From the NCBI GenBank assembly GCA_018716065.1, contig DVKJ01000060.1, positions 1-36,623 of the forward strand: a stretch of DNA of 36,623 bases. The letters run 5' to 3'. This document shows positions 31,932-36,623 of this stretch, in pieces; the first letter of the stretch is position 1; the number at the start of each line of letters is the position of its first letter. The stretch comes from Candidatus Pelethosoma merdigallinarum. Lineage in GTDB: Bacteria > Bacillota_I > Bacilli_A > RF39 > UBA660. Below the pieces are notes generated by a model. It worked only from the letters and a program-made list of their open reading frames with translations. It did not search any database and was not told where the DNA came from. The translations under genes were made by a program, and so were the position numbers.

Positions 31932-32477
31932 ATGGACTTATTAAAAGAAATAGAAAAAATTAGTAAAGAAACAAAATGGACAGAAAAAGAAAATGATCGC
32001 TTTGCGACTCAATTTAAACCACAACAAACATCATTAGAAACATTTTATGACTATAACGCCATAACTATTATCAATATTATTAAAGATATGCATGAAGTAC
32101 CTAAAATGTTAAAAGATTTATTAGTTCTTACCGGACTGATTGGTTTAACTCAAGCTCTTTATACTTATCAAAATCACGAAAATTATTCCTTTCACAGTTA
32201 TGAAAAAAGAGTGATTTATAATCAAATGATTCTTTATTTACGTAGATATGAAAAAATCACTACAAGACAATATATTCCAAACGAGACCAAGGAATCTTTA
32301 TCCGGAGAGATTCATAAATATTCTTTTCAAGATGTAAAAAATTGTATGGATGCGTTTGATGAGAATGACTTTGATTTACTAGCAGAAATCTATTCTCAGA
32401 TGTCTTTAAAACAACAACAATTGTTTAAACAATATTTTGGATTAGATCGATTAGAAGTCAAGAAACTAATCAAATGA
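31932..32477 (+). CDS. Uncharacterised 181-residue protein between parE and parC
   Basis: A soluble, helix-rich protein with no membrane segment or recognised motif; the middle (about 62-85) is more hydrophobic (LLVLTGLIGLTQALY) but short of a clear membrane helix. GAGAGGAG precedes ATG 31932. No promoter was found in the 30 nt after the parE terminator, so it may depend on read-through from parE. It ends in TGA (32475-32477), which shows that TGA is a stop codon in this organism. The palindromic hairpin at 32476-32501 follows. Confidence 0.75.
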   Translation: MDLLKEIEKISKETKWTEKENDRFATQFKPQQTSLETFYDYNAITIINIIKDMHEVPKMLKDLLVLTGLIGLTQALYTYQNHENYSFHSYEKRVIYNQMILYLRRYEKITTRQYIPNETKESLSGEIHKYSFQDVKNCMDAFDENDFDLLAEIYSQMSLKQQQLFKQYFGLDRLEVKKLIK

Positions 32478-32501
32478 TTTGTTAACAAATCGCATTTTTT
32501 T
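32476..32501 (+). terminator. Palindromic terminator after the 31932 gene
   Basis: GATTTGTTAACAAATC (32476-32491) folds to a 6-bp stem with a TTAA loop; a T run begins 3 nt later. The 14-mer GTTAACAAATCGCA also occurs at 8293-8306. Confidence 0.55.
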
Positions 32502-32616
32502 ATAAAAGTGAACACTCTATTTATCCTTTTAAAATAAAGGTTAAACTAAATTTCGGAAAAACGCATAGTTCATGGGGAGGGGTATTCGAGTTTTTTGATT
32601 AAAAATGATTTTTTCT
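32502..32616 (+). other. Intergenic stretch with possible structured RNA
   Basis: No open frame with a ribosome binding site is visible. It contains CCTTTTAAAATAAAGG (32525-32540), which includes a possible -10, and an unusually G-rich core GGGGAGGGG (32574-32582). The core is enclosed by GGAAAAAC (32556-32563, approximate) and GTTTTTTG, which could form a stem with a T tail. A small RNA or the parC upstream leader are options. Confidence 0.3.
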
Positions 32617-32645
32617 TTGAAAAATAAGGGTACTTATGATAAAAT
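32617..32645 (+). promoter_or_regulatory. parC promoter
   Basis: TTGAAA (32617-32622), 17-nt spacer ending TGA, TAAAAT (32640-32645). It shares the 15-mer CTTTGAAAAATAAGG with the parE promoter. The predicted start, near 32652, is only about 10 nt before the ATG. Confidence 0.8.
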
Positions 32646-32661
32646 AGTAAATGGTGAGACT

Positions 32662-35193
32662 ATGAATGATGTACTAAAAAGAATTTATGAATATTCCTTA
32701 GAAGAAATCATGGGCGATCGTTTTGGACGATATTCGAAAGCAATTATACAAGATCGTGCTCTTCCTGATGTTCGTGATGGATTAAAGCCGGTTCAACGTC
32801 GTATTTTATATGCGATGTATAAAGATGGAAATACCTATAATAAACCTTATCGTAAAAGTGCGAAGACGGTTGGTAATGTAATTGGTAACTATCACCCTCA
32901 TGGAGATACTTCTATTTATGAAGCGATGGTTCGTATGAGTCAATGGTGGAAACAAGGAATGCCTTATATCGATATGCATGGTAATAATGGATCGATGGAT
33001 GGGGATAGTGCCGCTGCGATGCGTTATACAGAAGCTCGTTTAGCTAAAATTAGTAATGAGTTTTTTACGGATATTAATAAGAATACGATTGAATGGACTT
33101 GGAACTTTGATGATACAGAATTAGAGCCTACGGTATTACCTGTTAAATTTCCTAATCTTTTAGTCAATGGTTCAACGGGTATTAGTGCAGGTTATGCGAC
33201 CAATATTCCACCTCATAATTTAGGAGAAGTGATTGATGCGACGATTAAACGTATTGATAGTCCAAATTGTCGTTTGGACACATTACTAGATATTATTAAA
33301 GGTCCCGATTTTCCAACTGGTGGAATTGCCCAAGGAAAACAAGGAATTATTGATGCGTTTACCAAGGGACGTGGAAAAGTGGTATTGCGTTCCAAAGTCG
33401 AAGTGGTAACGAAACGTGGTAAATCACAAATTGTTGTTCATGAAATTCCTTTTGAAGTGATAAAGCAAAATTTAGTAAAAAAGATTGATGAAATTCGTTT
33501 AGATAAAAAAATTGATGGTATTACCGAAGTTCGTGATGAATCGGATCGAGAAAATCCGGTATCCATTGTCATTGATTTAAAGAAAGATGCGAATGTAGAT
33601 TTGATTTTAAATTATCTATATAAAAATACAGATTTACAAGTATCTTATAATTACAATATGGTTGCGATTATCAATAAACGTCCAATGACAGTAGGCATTC
33701 TTCCAATATTAGATGCCTATATTGAACACGAAAAAAATGTGATTACCAAAAGAACAGAGTTTGATTTGGAACATGCGTTAAAACGTATGCACATCATTGA
33801 AGGTTTAATTAAAGCTCTTTCTATTTTAGATGAAGTGATTAAAACCATTCGTGCGAGTAAAAACAAAGCGGATGCGAAAGAAAACTTAGTTCAGAAATAT
33901 GACTTTACGATGGAACAAGCGGAAGCAATTGTGGTATTACAACTTTATAAGTTAACCAATACGGATGTTACAGAACTCATGAATGAACAAAAGTCTCTAG
34001 AAGAATTAATTGCGCAATTACGCAAAATCTTAGGAGATGAAAATGAATTAAAACAAGTCATGAAGAATGAACTTCGTAGTGTAAAGAAAGAATATGCGAC
34101 ACCTCGTAAAACAGAAATTAAAGATGAAATCGCAGAAATTAAGATTGATACAACGAGTATGATTCCAAAAGAAGATGTTATGGTTGTTGTTACCCATGAT
34201 GGATATGTAAAACGTACTAGTATGCGTAGTTATAGTGCCGTAAGTGATGAAGAACCGATGGTAAAAGAGGGTGACTATGTTACAGCTAAGTACCAAATGA
34301 ATACCATGGACACGTTATTACTCTTTACAGATCAAGGTAATTATTTATATATTCCAGTTTATGAATTACCAGATATCAAGTGGAAAGATCTAGGAAAACA
34401 TGTTAGTAATGTCATTAAACTAGGTGTTAGTGAAAATATTATTGGTAGTGTTCCTGTCTTTGATTTTGAAAAAGAACGTTATATTACGATGTTTACGAAA
34501 AATGGTATGGTAAAACGTACTTTAATTGGTGACTTTAAAGTTCAACGTTATTCTAAACCATTAGTCGCCATGAAGTTAAAAGAAGGAGATACTCTACTTA
34601 GTATTACAGACTCTAACTATACCGAAGTCTTTATTACCACACGAAGAGGATTAGGATTGTGGTACGATGTTTCAGAAATTCCTGTTACAAGTACGAAAAG
34701 TTCAGGTGTAAAAGCCATCTCCTTAAAAGAAGATGAAGTTGTTAGTGCTCATCTATTTAATGGCGATGCCGATTATTTAACAGTCATTACTTCCAAGAAT
34801 ACCGCAAAACGAGTTAAACTCAGTGAATTTGATAAAACAACCAGAGCGCGTCGTGGTGTTCAAGTTGTTCGTGATGTTAAAACGAATCCTTATTATATTT
34901 TAGCTACTTATATTCTTTCTAATAAAACTTTATTAGGTATGCGAATTGGTACGGATTTTGTGACTCGTAAAAATACCGATTTCCCAATTATGGATCGTTA
35001 TTCTACCGGTAGTGTCATTAGTAAAAAGAAAATTAATGATATTTATGAAGTTCCTACCATTGTAACAAAAGATACAGAAGAAGAAAAAGTAGTATCCATT
35101 TCGAAAGAAGATGTATCTTTAAAAGAAGTCGATGAACGGATCTTAACCATTGATGATTTCTTAAAAAATATAGAAAGTAGTGAGGATGATTAA
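32662..35193 (+). CDS. parC: DNA topoisomerase IV subunit A (ParC)
   Basis: This 843-residue DNA cleavage and rejoining subunit is the partner of ParE. The winged-helix/tower region opens with DRALPDVRDGLKPVQRRILYAM. The catalytic tyrosine is Tyr122 (AAAMRYTEARL). The fluoroquinolone-pocket helix reads HPHGDTSIYEAM, with Thr83 and Glu87 in E. coli GyrA numbering, which coincides here. The C-terminal beta-propeller (about 510-800) has degenerate blades and no GyrA-box (QRRGGKG) that I could find, supporting ParC over GyrA. ATG 32662 is chosen over 32605 because the promoter lies inside the upstream extension and GGTGAG precedes 32662. Confidence 0.95.
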   Translation: MNDVLKRIYEYSLEEIMGDRFGRYSKAIIQDRALPDVRDGLKPVQRRILYAMYKDGNTYNKPYRKSAKTVGNVIGNYHPHGDTSIYEAMVRMSQWWKQGMPYIDMHGNNGSMDGDSAAAMRYTEARLAKISNEFFTDINKNTIEWTWNFDDTELEPTVLPVKFPNLLVNGSTGISAGYATNIPPHNLGEVIDATIKRIDSPNCRLDTLLDIIKGPDFPTGGIAQGKQGIIDAFTKGRGKVVLRSKVEVVTKRGKSQIVVHEIPFEVIKQNLVKKIDEIRLDKKIDGITEVRDESDRENPVSIVIDLKKDANVDLILNYLYKNTDLQVSYNYNMVAIINKRPMTVGILPILDAYIEHEKNVITKRTEFDLEHALKRMHIIEGLIKALSILDEVIKTIRASKNKADAKENLVQKYDFTMEQAEAIVVLQLYKLTNTDVTELMNEQKSLEELIAQLRKILGDENELKQVMKNELRSVKKEYATPRKTEIKDEIAEIKIDTTSMIPKEDVMVVVTHDGYVKRTSMRSYSAVSDEEPMVKEGDYVTAKYQMNTMDTLLLFTDQGNYLYIPVYELPDIKWKDLGKHVSNVIKLGVSENIIGSVPVFDFEKERYITMFTKNGMVKRTLIGDFKVQRYSKPLVAMKLKEGDTLLSITDSNYTEVFITTRRGLGLWYDVSEIPVTSTKSSGVKAISLKEDEVVSAHLFNGDADYLTVITSKNTAKRVKLSEFDKTTRARRGVQVVRDVKTNPYYILATYILSNKTLLGMRIGTDFVTRKNTDFPIMDRYSTGSVISKKKINDIYEVPTIVTKDTEEEKVVSISKEDVSLKEVDERILTIDDFLKNIESSEDD

Positions 35194-35195
35194 AT

Positions 35196-35219
35196 AGGAA
35201 TGCAAATTCCTGTTTTTTC
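35196..35219 (+). terminator. parC terminator
   Basis: AGGAAT (35196-35201), GCAA loop, ATTCCT (35206-35211), then T-rich to 35219. Confidence 0.75.
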
Positions 35220-35276
35220 TATCTACCTTTTCTGATATTTGTAAAATTTTATGCTCAAATTTAAGAAATCTGTCAT

Positions 35277-35305
35277 TTGAACAAACTAATTGGTTTTGGT
35301 ATAAT
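35277..35305 (+). promoter_or_regulatory. recO promoter
   Basis: TTGAAC (35277-35282), 17-nt spacer ending TGG, TATAAT (35300-35305), and TTTAGGAGAT before ATG 35332. Confidence 0.85.
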
Positions 35306-35331
35306 AGAAAAGAACTTTAGGAGATGATTCT

Positions 35332-36075
35332 ATGATTGAAGTAGAAGGGATTATTGTTAGTGAAAGAGATTATAAAGACACGAGTAAAATTGTAGGGATT
35401 ATGACACCTACACATGGTCTTATTACTTGTATTGCTAAGGGGGCGAAACGATTAAAAAGTCCACTCAGAAGTACAACTGGGAAATTAACTTATGGAAAAT
35501 TTCAAATTATTTACAAAGAAGGGAAACTATCGATTTTAACCGAAGCGGATGTCATTAACATTTTCAAAAAAATTAAAACTGATATTATTTGTATTAGTTA
35601 TGCGTCTTTTTTAGTCGATCTAGCAGAACAAGTAATGAAACAAAATGGAAATGGTGAAATTTACGAATTGTTAATTGCCGGATTAAAAAAGATTGATGAA
35701 GGTTTTGACCCAGCAGTGATTACCAATATTTTAGAACTTAAATATTTAGACTATTTAGGAGTTATGCCAGTTATTGATCGTTGTGCGGTCTGCGGAAGAA
35801 CCAATTCCATTTCAACCATTTCGGCTCGTCGTGGTGGTTATCTTTGTAACCATTGTAGAAAAGATGAAACTGTTGTTGATGAACGTGTAGTTAAACTCAT
35901 TCGTATGTTTTATTATGTAGATATTTCAAAGATTTCTAAACTTGATATTAGTACAAGTGTTAAGAATGGAATTGATAAGTTCTTAGATGAATATTATGAC
36001 GATTATACTGGACTGTATTTAAAGAGTAAACAATTCTTAAAAGATCTAACTAAAATCTCACAAAAGAAAGAATAA
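35332..36075 (+). CDS. recO: DNA repair protein RecO
   Basis: This 247-residue protein helps RecR load RecA on SSB-coated single-stranded DNA. The N-terminal OB fold (about 1-80) has the typical EGIIVSERDYKDTSKIVGI start and GLITCIAKGAKR. A helical region follows, then a zinc-binding motif with CAVC and CNHC pairs (about 156-183, with the conserved ARRGGYLC) and a C-terminal helical tail. Length matches Bacillus RecO (about 255). It has its own strong promoter; parC ends 138 nt upstream with a terminator. Confidence 0.95.
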   Translation: MIEVEGIIVSERDYKDTSKIVGIMTPTHGLITCIAKGAKRLKSPLRSTTGKLTYGKFQIIYKEGKLSILTEADVINIFKKIKTDIICISYASFLVDLAEQVMKQNGNGEIYELLIAGLKKIDEGFDPAVITNILELKYLDYLGVMPVIDRCAVCGRTNSISTISARRGGYLCNHCRKDETVVDERVVKLIRMFYYVDISKISKLDISTSVKNGIDKFLDEYYDDYTGLYLKSKQFLKDLTKISQKKE

Positions 36076-36201
36076 AAACATAAGGAAATTAAGATGAAAC
36101 TATGAGAACAATATAGATTTAATATGGACTATATGTAAATCATTTTATGAGTAGGTAGATGATTTGATTCATATATTTTAATAACTGAATTTCGTGTTTA
36201 C
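36076..36201 (+). other. Intergenic region with small hairpins after recO
   Basis: No coding frame is supported. ATATAG/CTATAT and AAATCAT/ATGATTT can each form a short stem, and the region ends in the terminator at 36202-36238. It is either the recO 3' untranslated region or a small RNA; no consensus promoter was found. Confidence 0.35.
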
Positions 36202-36238
36202 TCAACCTATTGTTCTACACTAGGTTGAATTTTTTTTA
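36202..36238 (+). terminator. Terminator before the pilin-like gene
   Basis: TCAACCTA (36202-36209), 11-nt loop, TAGGTTGA (36221-36228), followed by a T tract to 36238. Confidence 0.8.
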
Positions 36239-36288
36239 CACATTCGACTATTTTTGTGATATGATAAATATATAAAATAGGTGATGAT

Positions 36289-36623
36289 ATGAAAAAAAGA
36301 GGTTTTACGTTAGTTGAGTTACTAGCGGTTATAGTGATACTAGGAGTGATTGCGTTAATTGCGGTTCCGCTTGTATTTTCAAGTATTAATTCGAGTAAAG
36401 AAGGATTGTATGAAAGACAAATCGATCAGTTAATTCAAGCAGGAAAAAACTGGGGAGGAAAGAATGCGAGTGAATTACCAAAAGAAATAGGAGATCAAGT
36501 ATTCTTAGATCCTAAAGATTTAGCGCGCTTAGGATTTATTGACGCAGAGGAAATCTTGGATCCTAGAACTGGTGAACAAATCAAAGGATGTATTGTTGTA
36601 ACGAAAGATGAAAGACAGTATAA
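36289..36623 (+). CDS. Type IV pilin-like (pseudopilin) protein, 3' end outside the window
   Basis: The frame is open for 111 codons to the window edge. The N terminus MKKRG|FTLVELLAVIVILGVIAL is a class III prepilin signal: a short basic leader, cleavage after Gly5, Phe at +1 and Glu at +5, then a hydrophobic helix that serves as membrane anchor and assembly core. Residues 35-60 continue the helix; a globular part follows with LDPRTGEQI near residue 97, resembling the NPxTG segment of pilin-like proteins in related gut Bacillota. It could be a competence-type (ComGC/ComGD) or secretion pseudopilin; a prepilin peptidase and assembly ATPase would be needed and are not in the window. GGTGATGAT precedes ATG 36289. 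Confidence 0.85.
   Translation, partial: MKKRGFTLVELLAVIVILGVIALIAVPLVFSSINSSKEGLYERQIDQLIQAGKNWGGKNASELPKEIGDQVFLDPKDLARLGFIDAEEILDPRTGEQIKGCIVVTKDERQY

Overview
The window is a dense, AT-rich chromosomal segment of a low-GC Gram-positive bacterium (Bacillota, Bacilli/Erysipelotrichia or an RF39-like relative). Evidence: a PolC-type replicase, a T-box leader, Bacillus-type promoters (TTGACA/TATAAT, many extended -10), AGGAGGTGAT-type ribosome binding sites, the YfmF/YfmH M16 pair and SpoIIIE/FtsK. TGG encodes Trp and TGA is a stop (end of the gene at 31932-32477), so the ordinary bacterial code is used. No rRNA, tRNA, IS transposase, integrase or CRISPR array was seen. No stretch above 300 bases lacks a gene.

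Layout. (1) 1-2432: a divergent promoter region, a partial leftward gene, an unknown 362-residue protein, then a 1.1-kb insert carrying an APH-fold kinase gene. The insert is bracketed by a 108-bp perfect duplication of the unknown gene's 3' end. (2) 2433-10980: polC, a HExxH metallopeptidase-like gene, polA. (3) 11081-12804: a Fic protein lacking the motif histidine, and a DUF2207-like membrane protein. (4) 12810-15416: T-box leader, a stand-alone alarmone-hydrolase-type HD protein, serS and an unknown gene. (5) 15460-19343: mutM, pyk, an unknown gene, recX. (6) 19351-21157, minus strand: a HIT protein, then a foreign-looking two-gene module (DUF3800 plus a small possible RNase-like protein). 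A plus-strand structured small-RNA candidate sits beside this module and shares its terminator. (7) 21446-25996: cysteine desulfurase, then ftsK/spoIIIE with two small envelope genes. (8) 26099-29914: YcxB-like protein, deoD, yfmF-yfmH. (9) 29970-36075: parE, an unknown gene, parC, recO. (10) 36289 to the right edge: a truncated type IV pilin-like gene.

The backbone is genome maintenance: replication (PolC, PolA), chromosome segregation and decatenation (ParE, ParC, FtsK), repair (MutM, RecX, RecO). It is mixed with central metabolism (Pyk, DeoD, cysteine desulfurase) and translation (SerRS). Transcription units are short and usually separated by compact intrinsic terminators, several of which contain the stop codon or the next promoter's -35 box.

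Most worth a second look: the APH cassette with its duplicated gene tail and split terminator; the three-hairpin RNA at 19874-19970 next to the DUF3800 module; the T-box placed ahead of a (p)ppGpp-hydrolase-like gene; the Fic protein with Gln for the catalytic His but an intact inhibitory motif; and the matched parE and parC promoters.
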